From Dromiciops gliroides (Eukaryota; Chordata; Mammalia; Microbiotheria; Microbiotheriidae), in NCBI RefSeq assembly GCF_019393635.1, contig NC_057867.1, forward strand, positions 60,282,492 through 60,346,491: a DNA stretch of 64,000 nucleotides, given 5' to 3'. Shown here one piece after another: positions 33,640 to 44,490 of this stretch. How positions within the stretch are numbered: the stretch's first letter is position 1; each line of letters starts with the position of its first letter. Under the pieces are notes generated by a model, which did not search any database, was not told the DNA's origin, and saw only the letters and a program-made list of their open reading frames with translations. Position numbers and translations under genes: made by a program.

Positions 33640-34786
33640 TTAACAGAACTCAGATTTATGTAGCATTTTGTAGCTTACGATTCAATTCAATAAAAACAGC
33701 AAAGATATAGGCCCCTCCCCTCTCCCTTCCCAGCAAAGGGCAGGATGCTGGCATTTGTACAGACAGCATGCCCTAGCCTGGCTTCCGGCCTCCATTATTG
33801 TAGGCTCTTTGTTTAGCTCCTATAGTCCCAAATGGGAAGGCAGGGGGCAAGATTCGTTCCAACTTCTCATTCGGGCTGAGCTAAGCTGGACGAACCTTGA
33901 AGTCTGAGACGTATCGTACCTCGAGCCCAGCGACGAGCGCCCCCTGCAGGAGATCTGTCAGTACGTCTCTCCAACGGCCACTCTCCTACATTCCACGTAG
34001 AGGGCAAAGGTCACCAGGAAGAACGTGACGGGGTGGGGGTGGGAGGGCGGTCTCAGCAGTCGTGCCCACCGCCGGCCGAGACGGACGGGCCTGCACGTAC
34101 AACGCTAGGAAGGCCATGAAAGCCATGTTGAAGAAGGAGTGGCCCGAGTAGAAAGACAACCGGGACTCCTCAGTGACATTTGTAGGGCTTCCCCGACATA
34201 CGGCCTCAGGCCGAACATAGCCAGGGCAGTTGAGCCGAGACCAGTCAGGGTCACAGCCGGCTAGGACGTTAGGGCGAAGGCGGCCAGTCATGTACTTGCC
34301 CCGAAGAGGTAGGTGCCCAGGACCTTGTAGAGGGCAGCCACTTAGTAGTTGAAGTCTGCTTCGGAATACAGACGCTCTGTGTGGATGAGGCAACGATGAC
34401 GCTGACAGTGATGAGGACGCCAGCCAGGAGGCCATGGTGACAGTGTCAGGGCTGTAGGGGTATCAGATAGTGTCATGGCCGCAATAGAAGCCCCCCCTTG
34501 GAGGGAGAATTTGCCAGTGTCGGCATGACAAAGGGAAGAGAAGTTACCACAAGGCCCACCACGGCCAGCACCACAAACACCTCGTTCTTCTCCATGCCCG
34601 GCCCCGCCCTAGCCGAAGCTCAGCCCCGGCTCCACTGCCCCCTGAGGTGGACGCGGACCGAGTTGGGGCTCCGGGTCCTCGGCGGAGAGTCGAGTGGCCT
34701 TGAGGGAGCGAGGGAGGAAGGCCAGCCAGGCTGGGCCAAGGGGAGGAGAAAGAAAGGGAGCAGGCTCTACTGGAGCTGGGGCGAGC
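33640..34786 (-). pseudogene. PLPP2: Processed pseudogene of phospholipid phosphatase 2
   Basis: The parent is a six-pass membrane enzyme that dephosphorylates lipid phosphates such as phosphatidate. Minus-strand reading starts at ATG (34595). Pieces in several frames give [87 protein letters not shown] and LALYVQAR. The C1 signature K-x6-RP and the C2 SGH are present. The third motif (SR...H) is lost in a deletion. About 11 residues before KYMT are deleted in frame, and frameshifts plus stops (for example TGA at the Arg before YPY) break the rest. No introns interrupt exons that are separate in the parent, so it is a retrocopy. A GC-rich 5' UTR-like block lies at 34600-34786. PLPP2 fits better than PLPP1/3 by the CDPDWSR and VCRG residues. 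Confidence 0.9.
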
Positions 34787-34799
34787 CTCAGTAAATGTT

Positions 34800-34803
<4 letters not shown>

Positions 34804-34835
<32 letters not shown>

Positions 34836-34975
34836 TTTTTTTTTTTTTTTTGCAGGGCAATGAGGGTTAAGTGACTTTCCCAGAGTCACACAGCTAGTAA
34901 GTGTCAAGTGTCCTTGAACTCAGGTCCTCCTGAATCCAGGGCCAGTGCTTTATCCATCGAGCCACCTAGCTGCCC
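34804..34975 (-). mobile_element. SINE, antisense, first of two at one site
   Basis: Tail of about ten TTTC units then T. Slight core deletion (TCAAGTGTCCTTGAACTC, lacking GAGGCCGGATT). Flanked by CAGTAAATGTTTCTT. Confidence 0.95.
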
Positions 34976-34993
34976 CCTCAGTAAATGTTTCTT

Positions 34994-35142
34994 TTCTTTT
35001 CTTTTTTGTGGGGCAATGAAGGTTAAGTGACTTGCCCAGGGTCACACAGCTAGTAAATGTCAAGTGTCTGAGGCCGAATTTGAACTCAGGTCCTCCTGAA
35101 TCCAGGGCCAGTGCTTTATCCATCGTGCCACCTAGCTGCCCC
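34994..35142 (-). mobile_element. SINE, antisense, second of two at one site
   Basis: Same subtype and orientation as the neighbour but with a full core. It shares the target CAGTAAATGTTTCTT, which occurs three times (34789, 34979, 35145). Confidence 0.95.
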
Positions 35143-35159
35143 TTCAGTAAATGTTTCTT

Positions 35160-35345
35160 AAGCACTTGTCCTGTGCTAGGGTGGGGGGGGGGATAAAGAA
35201 AAACAAACAACAAACACAAAACAACAACAAAAAAAGCTAAAAGTCCCTCAAGGAACTTATAGTCTACTGGAGAGGACAACACACGTACACAGATAAGCAC
35301 ATATAAAATACATAGAAGGTCATTTCAAGATAGAGAACACATTAA
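35160..35345 (-). mobile_element. L2 3' end, antisense
   Basis: AGCACTTGTCCTGTGCTAGG, CTCAAGGAACTTATAGTCTA and GAGGACAACACACG follow the L2 3' order. An A/C-rich insertion (35195-35235) interrupts it. The SINE target was this element. Confidence 0.75.
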
Positions 35346-35499
35346 TCACGGAGGGAGTTTCTGAATGGCTTCATTGTATGTGTATAACATCTGAGCCACT
35401 TCGAGAATTTAGAAAGTTTCAGGAGGCAAACACAAAGAGTACATTCCATATACAGGAGATCACCTGTCTAAAGGTAAAGATGCAAGAGATAGAATGTGT

Positions 35500-35650
35500 G
35501 AGTCAATAAATGAATGAATGAATGAATGGAAAAATATTTAGTAAGCATTAACCATGTATGAAGCCCCATGCTAAGTGCTGGGGATACAAATAGAAAAGTC
35601 AGACAGTCCCTGCTCTCAAGGAGAGAGACAACACATAGAGGAAGTTTCAA
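35500..35650 (-). mobile_element. L2 3' end, antisense
   Basis: GAATGAATGAATG tail repeat, then CCATGCTAAGTGCTGGGGAT and CAGTCCCTGCTCTCAAGGAG. Tail and body order confirm the orientation. Confidence 0.8.
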
Positions 35651-36696
35651 TTATAAGCCACATGGAAAGGGTCAGTGGTCCTTAGAGCTCATAATTAAAG
35701 CAAATGGTAGCACATCTTCTTTAATGTCTTTGCCATTTGACAAAACCATAGCCCTTTTAGATGGTGAATTGTTTGAGAGTGCCAAAGACTCTGGTGGTGA
35801 CAATTTCCCGTTGCAGGTTTTCAGTAGCTGTGGTATAAGGGTTACCTCACTGAGTGATAGGAAGGGAAGTAATATGCAGTAGCATCAGAAAGTTAGATGG
35901 GAGTCAGAATGTGGAGTTACTTAAATGCCAGCCCTGGGAGGCAGTAAGCATGTTATCCTCATTTTATAGTTGAGAAAACAGAATCAATACAGACTTTTTC
36001 CATGTATATCTAGAGACATGTCCATTGCATACACACATACATACACAAACATATATACTTATATTCACATGAGAACAGAGAGAAGACTGAGAATATTCAA
36101 GTAACCCAAACCCAGTCATACCCCTCAATTAATTGTATCTCATAACATGGTATCAAGCGATCTATGTTCTGGTCTTGGTTCTGTCCTCAAACTTTTCCAT
36201 TTCAAAATGATAAAAATGGAATAGAATGATCTCCAATGTCCCTTTCAACTACAATGCTCTTTGTATCTAGGACAATCTCGATCACTTTAGTAAACACTTG
36301 GCATAGTCTGTTCTAGATTTAAGAATTTTCAAAGGTCTGCTTTGAAAAACTTGCTGCTTTTTCCTCCCTCTCTTCTTTGCAGAGGTGAGAGATAATGGGT
36401 AACAAAGAATGTGTAAATTTGAAACCTCAGTGGATATATGCTTGTTAGTTTTTCCGACCTCTTTTTCTCTCTTAATTCTCTGTTAAAGGGATGATTCTCT
36501 AGGTAGGAGAGTAGAAGAGTGCTTTTTAGTAGAGGAGTTTCATCTATAAATGGAGGGGATGTAAAAAAAAAACAAGGTGGGGAGGCATATGTCTGGAAAC
36601 GAAGGTGTTGCAAAAACAAAAGATTTGAATAAGAATTTTTTTCAAAAAAAGAGGAAAACACTTGCTTTGATTGCCAATGAAACACTTCAGATTTTG
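35651..36696. other. Unique sequence
   Basis: 36100-36260 may be a very old MIR (TCAAAATGATAAAAATGGAA). The minus frame 36329-36745 (138 residues) overlaps a SINE and has no domain, so I reject it as a gene. Confidence 0.35.
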
Positions 36697-36713
36697 GAAA
36701 GTATTCCCAATTT

Positions 36714-36853
36714 GGGGCAGCTAGGTGGTACAGTGGAAAGAGCACCAGCCCTGGCCTTAGAGTCAGGAAGAACTGAATACAAATTTGGCCTCTTACACTT
36801 ACTAGCTTTGTGACGATGGGTAAGTCACTTAACCCTGATTGCCCCCTACAAAA
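36714..36853 (+). mobile_element. SINE, sense
   Basis: Duplication GAAAGTATTCCCAATT on both sides. The head carries a 6-bp local duplication (CTGGCCTTAGAGTCAGG), seen in no other copy here. Confidence 0.93.
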
Positions 36854-36956
36854 GAAAGTATTCCCAATTCAAAATATTGTTTAGGGGTTATTCTCTATTT
36901 TGTCCCCTCTTCTGCCCTATGGGGACACACCTGCCTCCCCCAAGGGAGGCATTCTT

Positions 36957-37102
36957 TTTTTTTTTTGGTGTGGCAATGAGGGTTAAGTGACTTGCCCAGG
37001 ATCACACAGCTAGTAAGTGTCAAGTGTCTGAGGCCACATTTGAACTCAGGTACTCCTGAATCCAGGGCCAGTTCTTTATCCACTGTGCCACCTAGCTGCC
37101 CC
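36957..37102 (-). mobile_element. Poly(A)-tailed SINE, antisense
   Basis: AAGGGAGGCATTCTT and AAGGGAAGCATTCTT flank it (one change). Complete copy. Confidence 0.94.
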
Positions 37103-37118
37103 AAAGGGAAGCATTCTT

Positions 37119-37984
37119 CACCCTGCTCCAGGACCTTCCTTTATCAGCTTCACAAAAGGTGACCTTTTACTGAGATGTTCAACACTTCTACTGGTTTTCA
37201 GAATTATGACTGAATTCTATCACTCCACATTTTTTTCACTTAGCACTTGAGAAACAGAACAGTACTATCTCCCCAGAAAGGGGGTAATTTTTTCTTTCTT
37301 TTGTGGTTTTAATGTAATACTTTTCATTTTTTCTAATTAGGACCACACTCGTAGGTGTTCATATTCATGGGAAAGTTTAAACCACTTCTAATTTTTTTGG
37401 TTCAGCCAAAAAGATTGCTCTTAAGAGTATCCACATTTTACCTAGGCATCCCAATGGATCTTCGGGGGAAGATCTCTTTCAGAGACTGTCTGGTAATAAC
37501 TGTAGATTTGCTCTTCCACACAGTACAGTCAGAAAAAGGTGACCTAAAGATGGATATTTCTTTACCCAGCTTGAGGTTTTGATTGCTGGCTACTGAATCA
37601 GTGATTCAGTACTGCTGAGGACTCCATTCTCCCCATGAAAATCTCCCATCAGGTGTTGTTCTTCCCCTCACTTAGTAACAAACATCTAGCTGAAGCTAGG
37701 CATCTGTAGAGATTAATTTCATTCCTATGATTAACCTCTTCTTTTTCTAAAGAGAGATATGTCCCTGTGGATGGTATTCAATTGGAAAGGAGGATCTTAT
37801 GAGTCCTCAAGGTTATTTTTCTTCTGATTTAGTAATTCCACCTCTACTTCCAACTATTTAAACCAGGAGTTAATTGGATCAGAGAAATGGGGTAGTAGAA
37901 GCAGCACTTTCCCTATTTGAGAAGGTGGAGAAGAGCCAGAATTTGAAGGATCTTGCTCTTTCTGGGAACCACTTAGTCCCAGAT
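37119..37984. other. Unique sequence
   Basis: Frames 37355-37582 (+) and 37854-38111 (-) are unrecognised. TTTTAATGTAATACTTTTCA near 37307 may be a scrap of L1. Confidence 0.35.
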
Positions 37985-38185
37985 GTGTGATTTCATCTGT
38001 GTATGGACCTTCTAGTGTGGAAATTCTCTTCAGTGATGTAGATTGACAAATCCTGTGTAACTTAGATTTAGAAAGTTGCCTATAGGAACCAAGAGGTTCA
38101 GTAACCTGCACAGAACCACGAAGCTAGTGTGTGTCAGATATGGGACTTGAACTCAGGTCTTCCTAACTCTTATGCCAACTCTTTA
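37985..38185 (+). mobile_element. MIR3-like SINE remnant
   Basis: TTGCCTATAGGAACCAAGAG, GAACCACGAAGCTAGTGTGT and GACTTGAACTCAGGTCTTCC. The upstream half has the older layout without the tRNA head. Confidence 0.6.
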
Positions 38186-38462
38186 TCAGAGAAATTTGCT
38201 GCAAAGATTTACCCCCCCACCCCCCGCACTTTCCTTCTGATTTTAGCCACACTGGTTTTGTTTGTATGAGTTTTAATATATATAATTATTATTATTATAA
38301 TTATATATAAAATATATATAATTATTAAAAATATATATAATCAAAATTGTCTGTTTCACCCACTGTGCATCTTTCGATTTCTTGTTTAATTATGAATGTT
38401 TTTCCTTCCCATAGATCTGACAGGTAATTTCTTCCATACTGTTCTCATTTATTTATGATGCT
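38186..38462 (-). mobile_element. L1 ORF2 fragment, antisense, with AT microsatellite
   Basis: TATCAGAGAAATTTGCTGCA, TAATCAAAATTGTCTG and CATAGATCTGACAGGTAATT are L1 ORF2 phrases also found at 60.56-60.73 kb. 38277-38340 is a palindromic TATATA/ATTATT insert absent from the other copy. Confidence 0.8.
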
Positions 38463-38477
38463 TGTTTAGATTTTAGT

Positions 38478-38706
38478 CATTTTTCAGTCATGTTCAACTC
38501 TTCATAATTCCACTTTGGCTTTTCTTGGCAAAGATCCTGGAGTGGTTGGCTATTTCCTTCTCCAGCTCATTTTACAGGTGAGGAAACTGAGACAAACAGG
38601 GTGAAGTGACTTGCCCAGAGTCACACAGCTAGTATGTGTCTGAGGCCAAATGTGCACTCAGGTCTTCCTGACTCCAGGTCTGACAATCTATTCACCTAGC
38701 CACCTA
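38478..38706 (-). mobile_element. Long CORE-SINE (Mar1-like), antisense
   Basis: TTTTTCAGTCATGTTCAACT, TGGCTTTTCTTGGCAAAGAT, TCTCCAGCTCATTTTACAGG then the core and a damaged head. Same tail family as 30.74 and 40.62 kb. Confidence 0.8.
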
Positions 38707-39190
38707 TTTTTTACCCAGTTCATATTATTAAGATGATTGCCTGCACTATTGAAATAGTCTCCTAGATTGGTTTCTTTGTCTCAATTAGTTCCCCTCTCTA
38801 ATTTACCCTATATAGAGCTGCCATACTGATTTTCCTAACTGTAGGCCTGTCCATGTCACTCTTTTATTTAATGAACTCCAATGACTAATTATCGCCTCTC
38901 AGATCCAATATAAGCTCCTGTTTAGCTTTTGAAGCATTTCATAATGTGGCTCCAACCTACCTTTCTACCTTTCTTGTACATTGTTCCCCTTCACACGGCT
39001 TCCAATCAAGTCTTCTTTCCATTCCTCATGGATGACTACGAATTTCCCACCAGAGTGTCCTTGTATAGGCTGTCCCCAATGCCCAGAATGTACTCCTTCC
39101 TCAATTCTGCCCCCTGGGAATCCCTTGTTCCCTTTATAATTTAACTGAAGAACTACATGAAGTCTTTTCTGATTCTCTTAGAATGTGGGA
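38707..39190 (+). mobile_element. L2 LINE 3' portion, sense
   Basis: GTAGGCCTGTCCATGTCACT, GCATTTCATAATGTGGCTCC and CAATGCCCAGAATGTACTCC are in L2 ORF2-end order. The frame 38929-39144 is its remnant. Confidence 0.78.
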
Positions 39191-39834
39191 TTATAATTGC
39201 CCATGGCACTGAGGGTCTGTGGTCCCTTCTAATGTAGTGGACCTAAGATCTTCCTCATGATCTGATATGCCCATGGTCCTCAGGACCTTGTTCTTACAGG
39301 ATTTGATACCCAAATATGCAGAAGAGGCATGGTGAAATACAGAATTTCATAGGATAGATCTTGCCCTTGAGGGCCAAAAAATGACATATGGGGTGGGGTC
39401 CACAGGTTTGGTGAAACACAGGGCATCTCCAGTAAATGGTCATATAATGGTCATCTGCTCATGTTGGATGAGAGTGGTCCATAGGTACAAAAATAAGTTA
39501 GGGGACTTTCCAAAAGATCAAGGCACCCCAGCCATGCTGGGTTGGGACATGGAATTTGAGTAAAACAGGATGGAGCAATCTTTGTCAGCACTCTTGTGGT
39601 TGTACAAGTGAGCTTCCTAACTTGGTAAACAAGCAGTGAACATTAAACTTTGAGGCCAACTCTAAGAATCTATCTCATCTAATTATCCTTATGTGATTTA
39701 TGTAAAATACCAAACTGATCGATACTTATTGGAATAGAGTAGGGATCCAAAGCATCATTTCTCACAAGTTCCTGGTGCCTCCCCCCCCCCCCCCCCCCGC
39801 ACTTCCCTACACGCTGCAAAATTACCTTGTATTT
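39191..39834. other. Unique sequence with an 18-bp poly(C) run
   Basis: 39781-39798 is uninterrupted C. No repeat family or exon is recognised around it. Confidence 0.4.
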
Positions 39835-40260
39835 GACCAGATCACAGATTTTGAGTTAGAAGGCAACTTAGCAGCCATCTAGTTCAACCCATACATGAAA
39901 GGAATCCTTACTGCAACATTCCTGAAAAGTAATCCACCTGAAGCCCTCCAAGGTGGGGGAGGGGAAATCCACCCCTTTTCAAGACAGCCCATTTCACTTC
40001 TGGGCAGCTCCAATTGTTAGTGACTTTTTCTTCCTGGTTTCGCCCCCCTGGGGCCAAACAGAAAAAATCGAATAATCCTTTATATATCAACCCTTCAAAT
40101 CTGACAACTATTTTAGGTTCCCTCCAGCCTTCTCTTCTCTAAGGTAAACATGTTCAGTTCCTCCAACTGATCTTCATGTTTCACGGACTTATTTCTGTCT
40201 TTCTGTAGCCCCGCACCTAGCAAGATGTCTGGCACATAGATAATTACTAAATGCTTGTTG
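39835..40260. mobile_element. CR1/L3-like LINE 3' remnant
   Basis: CAGCCATCTAGTTCAACCCA, CAGCCCATTTCACTTCTGGG, CCCCTGGGGCCAAACAG and TCCAACTGATCTTCATGTTT follow the order of CR1/L3-type 3' regions. Ends TGTCTGGCACATAG. Old and noncoding. Orientation probably minus. Confidence 0.5.
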
Positions 40261-40289
40261 ATTGATTAACAGGAGATTTTGCTCCTGTG

Positions 40290-40605
40290 GTATTAATAAT
40301 TTTAATGATGACTAGTCATTAATTACATATGGCTTAAATGTCATTGACTTAAGAGAAAGGTGTCAGGCATCAAGCAGCTTTAGCTCAAACCCCCAGCTGG
40401 CAGTGGCCAGAACAGTGACACAGAAACATAATGGCTGCAAGCTTCATGGAACACTTCTGACCCAGAAACATGATTTTGTGGGGGCCATTGTGTCACTGTA
40501 TCTGAGAAAACACAGTTTGTTAAAGACAGCTAGTTGTGCTTGTTTGGAGCTTCACTCTCTATATAAATTTAAATATCGCTTTTTTTATTCAGATGCATAA
40601 CTAGG
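40290..40605. other. Repeat-free stretch, candidate conserved element
   Basis: AGTCATTAATTACATATGGC provides homeodomain-type TAATTA cores. Further on are CAGCTG (E-box) and GGCATCAAGCAGC. No repeat similarity is seen, and no splice-flanked frame. Regulatory function is a guess from composition. Confidence 0.3.
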
Positions 40606-40623
40606 GTATGGCTATAGGAGATT

Positions 40624-40880
40624 GGGGGCACCTAGGTGGCACAGTGGATCAATTGCCAGCCCTGGAGTCAGGAAGACCTGAGTTCAAATCCAGTTTCACA
40701 CTTATTTGCTGTGTGATCCTGGGCAAGTAACTTCACCCTTTTTGTCTGTTTCTTCATGTGTAAAACGAGCTGCAAAACAAAACAAACAAAAATAAACAAA
40801 AAAATGAGCTGGAGAAGGAAATGGAAAACCCTAAATGGGGTCGTCAAGAGTGGGATGCCAATGAATGACAGAAACAAAAA
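40624..40880 (+). mobile_element. Long CORE-SINE (Mar1-like), sense
   Basis: Head GGGGGCACCTAGGTGGCACA, core GCTGTGTGATCCTGGGCAAG, then tail AATGAGCTGGAGAAGGAAAT and AATGGGGTCGTCAAGAGTGG. The last phrase resembles the BovB/RTE 3' terminus. A short A/C-rich insert (about 40770-40800) lies between core and tail. Confidence 0.85.
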
Positions 40881-42034
40881 TAGGTACTTAACCCCAGGGT
40901 GCTATATTTAGAACTCTCTCATATCACTTATACTCCTTCAATGGCATAAAAAATAACTAAATTTAGCACTCAGTTGGCAAGAAGAAATAAATAGGTAAAA
41001 TAAAGGGATGCCAAATGGACCAGCATTTTTCACCTAGCTATTGCTCCCCTGTATAGGCACTGCCCTGCTTCTTTCCTTCTCCTACTCCCTTGCGCCTAGC
41101 AGTGGCTTTGTAGGGTCCCTTTCATCTCCACAGAGTGATATCCTGAGGTATTTTGTATTTGCTCCTGGCATGGTTGGTCTCCCCCCGACATCTGCCCCTG
41201 AAAGCTTGCCCAGGCATCAAAACTACTAGTTCCAAGTCTCCTTTTCCACTTCTGGTATAAGTAGATTGCAAGATAGTACCAATAGTGGCTGTTATATGAA
41301 AAGTTGTATAAGAAGTTTAGCAATCTGGGTGTTAGAATGTTGTAAGAATGTGGGACAAAGCTTGAAAACTCCACCCCGTCCCTCCAATGGTATTAAGTAT
41401 TGTTGAGGATAATTAGCGAGGCCCAGTGGCATGTTGGGAATTGAAAGGGATATATTCACCCCAACCCCAAAATGAAACAGTCCTGAGGGACTTCTTCTTG
41501 GGGGGGGGGGACATATTATTTGTCAAAATGTTAGACTTAATCTAAGGGCTTTTGTTACATCTTCTGGTTGTCCTAGTTTTGGGCTGACTCAGAGAATAAT
41601 GGAAACAGCCCTGAGGCCATAGCTTCTGGAAATGTGGCCCAGACACACAAAAGAGCTGTCCATGTTCCCCATGGAGAAGAGTGGCTGCAATTCCGTGAAG
41701 AAACAGCAGATGGCAGAAGTAGCACATGCTGGCTCATTGGAGGAAGCAGCCCAGCAGAAGACATTAGCTGATTTCAGGGAGTTGGTGACATGTTCCAGCT
41801 GGGGTTTAACCCTGAGAGAGAGAATATTCAGGCTACAAGTATTCTATCTCCCATTGGTGGTATGGGAACCTGCGGGGGTGGGGGGAAGGGAGGTGCTTGT
41901 GTCCTGGGAGGGAGAAGGAGGAGAAGTAAGGATTCTTTATTTACTTTGCATTGCTTTAGGTAGATGTCCTTTTCTATACTATAATGTCACGGGTTTTATT
42001 TAGGGTCGATTGGGGATATTCAATGGAAATGGGG
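40881..42034. other. Unique sequence
   Basis: A 123-residue plus frame (41632-42003) and two minus frames overlap at 41.54-41.76 kb, with no domain or consistent codon signal. A G run lies at 41501-41510. No gene is supported. Confidence 0.35.
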
Positions 42035-42235
42035 GTTTATGAGCTGGAAGCTAGGTGGAAGTAATGGGCTTGGAGTAGGAAGATCTGAATTCTAGTCCTG
42101 CCTTAGATATATACTACCTGTGGGAGCCTGGGTAAATCATCTAATATCTTTGTACCTCAGTTTCCTCCTCTGTAAACAAAGGAGCTTGGACGCAATAACC
42201 TTTAAGGTCCCTCCCAATTCTAAATCAATGATCCC
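42035..42235 (+). mobile_element. MIR SINE
   Basis: GGGCTTGGAGTAGGAAGATC, TTTGTACCTCAGTTTCCTCC and TCCCTCCCAATTCTAAATCA are in MIR order. Confidence 0.75.
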
Positions 42236-42965
42236 TTGATGGTATCGAAGTAGATGATTAACCCTTCGGTACCTTGGACTTGTGTTACAGCTTGGAGAGC
42301 GCCCAAATCTCTTTCCCTAGAAGCTTCATGGACAAAAGTTGATGACATATTCAAGTCATGGTGAATGTTCACTTGGGGGACATATATTTCAGCTGCTTTG
42401 ATGCAGCTGTTTCACAAGGCATAGTTGCAGAAATTGAGGCATGACCTGAAAAGGAGGTGTCAAAACCTCAATTGCTATTCATTTCCCCTTCTATTTACCA
42501 CTCTCTCATTCTCTACCTGACTCACAGCAGAGAAACCCAGCTCTCTTTTTCTCTAGAGCATATCAGTTCACACTCGATTAGCAGGCACTCTCTGAGATAT
42601 TTCTTCCAGAGAAAATCTTTACCCAATGACTTTATTTCTGAGATATTTCTTCCAGAGAAAATCTTTACTCAGTGACTTTATTTTATACCAGTCCACCAAC
42701 TGCTGCCTAAACACAGTTTCAGCTCCCAAGCCAAGAATGTGATCCCAGTCCCTTCACTACATTCTTCTGGCCTTCAACTGGTTTGTTTTGTTCCTTTACC
42801 AGTAATCCAGATTTTATCAAGTGGGAAGTGTATTAATAATAGACCAGGCTGATGAGTTATAGTACCATCAATCACCATCCTCACAAAGCAGCTCATCTTC
42901 ACCTTGACAGTTTATGATAACTTCCAAACTTCCAGTGATGGATTTACAAATGGTTTACAAGCTAA
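42236..42965. other. Unique sequence with a tandem duplication
   Basis: Contains the 46-bp duplication described separately. No other feature is recognised. Confidence 0.4.
42592..42683. repeat. Two-copy 46-bp tandem duplication
   Basis: Units at 42592-42637 and 42638-42683, each beginning CTGAGATATTTCTTCCAGAG. They differ at about four positions, so the event is moderately recent. Confidence 0.95.
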
Positions 42966-43109
42966 TTTTTTTTTGCAAGGCAATTGGGGTTAAGTGACTT
43001 GCCCAGTGTCACAAAGCTAGTAAGTGTCAAATATCTCAGGTCAGGTTTAAACTCAGGTACTCCAGATTCCAATGCTAGTGCTCTATCCACTTTGCCACCT
43101 AGCTGTCCC
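42966..43109 (-). mobile_element. Poly(A)-tailed SINE, antisense, diverged
   Basis: More mutations than most (CAGTGTCACAAAGCTAGTAA). Flanks ACAAGCTAATTT and ATAAGTTAAATT may be a decayed duplication. Confidence 0.88.
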
Positions 43110-43189
43110 TATAAGTTAAATTCAATAGGGTATGGAATAGAATCTACCATAGTTTTATTTTTAATATTTTCCTTTAGATATTTTCTTTT

Positions 43190-43585
43190 CTTTTTTCTTT
43201 TAAAAATTTAATAGTATTTTCCCAATTACATGTAAAGACAGTTTTCAACATTCAATTTTTTTTTTGGTGAGGCAATTGGGGTTAAGTGACTTGCCCAGGG
43301 TCACACAGCTAGGAAGTGTCAAATATCTGAGGCCAAATTTGAACTCAGGTCCTCCTGAATCCAGGGCCGGTGCTCTATCCACTGCGCCACCTAGCTGCCC
43401 CTCAACATTCAATTTTTGAAAGATTTTGAGTTGTAAATTTTTCTCCCTCCCTCTCTCCCTTTTCCCCTCCCCAAGATGGCAAGCAATCTAATAAGTTATA
43501 TATTATAACAATAATGCAATCACGTAAAAACATTTCCCATAGTTAATGCTAGAACTATGGGTAGGAAAAATTTTTCAAATTCAAT
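43190..43585 (-). mobile_element. L1 3'-end fragment, antisense
   Basis: CCAATTACATGTAAAGACAG, then after the SINE GATTTTGAGTTGTAAATTTT, CCAAGATGGCAAGCAATCTA. Confidence 0.85.
43261..43401 (-). mobile_element. Poly(A)-tailed SINE, antisense, inside L1
   Basis: Duplication TCAACATTCAATTTTT at 43245-43260 and 43402-43417. Complete copy. Confidence 0.96.
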
Positions 43586-44099
43586 TTAATATGGAAATAC
43601 ACCTTTCTATGGAGAAGTAAGGGTAGGAAATATATTTCCATATCTACCCGAATTTACTCATAAATAGCCCTTAACATAATACACTGGACAGCATAGTGTG
43701 GCCATCTTTTCTTGTCATTGTCTTGTGGTAACAACATTCCTACTGTAGGACGATGGTGATTGTCATCTTCCTCAGCCCCTACTTCACATATATGAAAACA
43801 AAAAATCTACCCCAATATTCTCAGCTAGACTTTAAAAGTCCTTGTATGAGTGAAATGTGATTCCTTTCCACTACCTCCACTTGTTTTGTCCTAAATAACT
43901 ATGAAGAATAAGTTGGTCTTCATTCTTTATTTAGTTGCTTGTTATCTACTTTGGGATGATTATTAAATTCTTTCTCAGGCTGTTTTTCTTAAAATCTAAA
44001 TAAAAGTCTCAGGAACTTTAATCTTTCATTCAAGGCCTTACTTTCTAGCCCTTTAACACCTAGAGATGTATGTGTCCTTAATTTATTCCTAGGAAGTTG
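43586..44099. other. Unique sequence
   Basis: No repeat family or coding frame recognised. Confidence 0.4.
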
Positions 44100-44490
44100 C
44101 TTAGGGAAAAGCAACGTGAGCCTGGCATCAGAAGACATGCTTCCAAGTCTTATCTTTGCTGCCTTCTAACTGTGTGACACTGGGAAAGTAATTTCAACTT
44201 TCTGGGCCTCAGTTTCTTTATCTGTAAAACGATCTCTAAGGTACCTTCAAACTTTAAAATGATGACTGTGTGATCTTTACTGGATGTGTGATCATGGGCA
44301 AATCACTTGAACTTTCCTGAGCTCGAGTTTCTTAATCTGTAAAGATAGGTCTGATAACTGAAGTGCCTACTTCCCAGAGTTCTTGTGTGAATTAAATGAG
44401 ATTATGTAAAATACTGTGCAGACCTTAAAGCTAGTATCATAATATATGATAAGCATGTTGCCAGTCTTAAAGCACTCTATGTAAACTATT
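44100..44490 (+). mobile_element. Two MIR remnants in tandem
   Basis: First: GAGCCTGGCATCAGAAGACA, TGACACTGGGAAAGTAATTT, CTGGGCCTCAGTTTCTTTAT. Second: TGTGTGATCATGGGCAAATC, GAATTAAATGAGATTATGTA. The second lacks a head. Confidence 0.7.

Noticed and set aside
33986..34435. 149-residue minus-strand frame as a real phosphatase gene
   Set aside because: It is only one open segment of the frame-broken PLPP2 retrocopy and lacks the third catalytic motif.
38277..38340. AT palindrome as a functional hairpin
   Set aside because: It is a TATA/ATTATT simple repeat, self-complementary by composition alone.
41542..42003. Possible short gene on either strand near 41.6-42.0 kb
   Set aside because: Frames on both strands overlap, none resembles a known protein, and no promoter or splice pattern is convincing.
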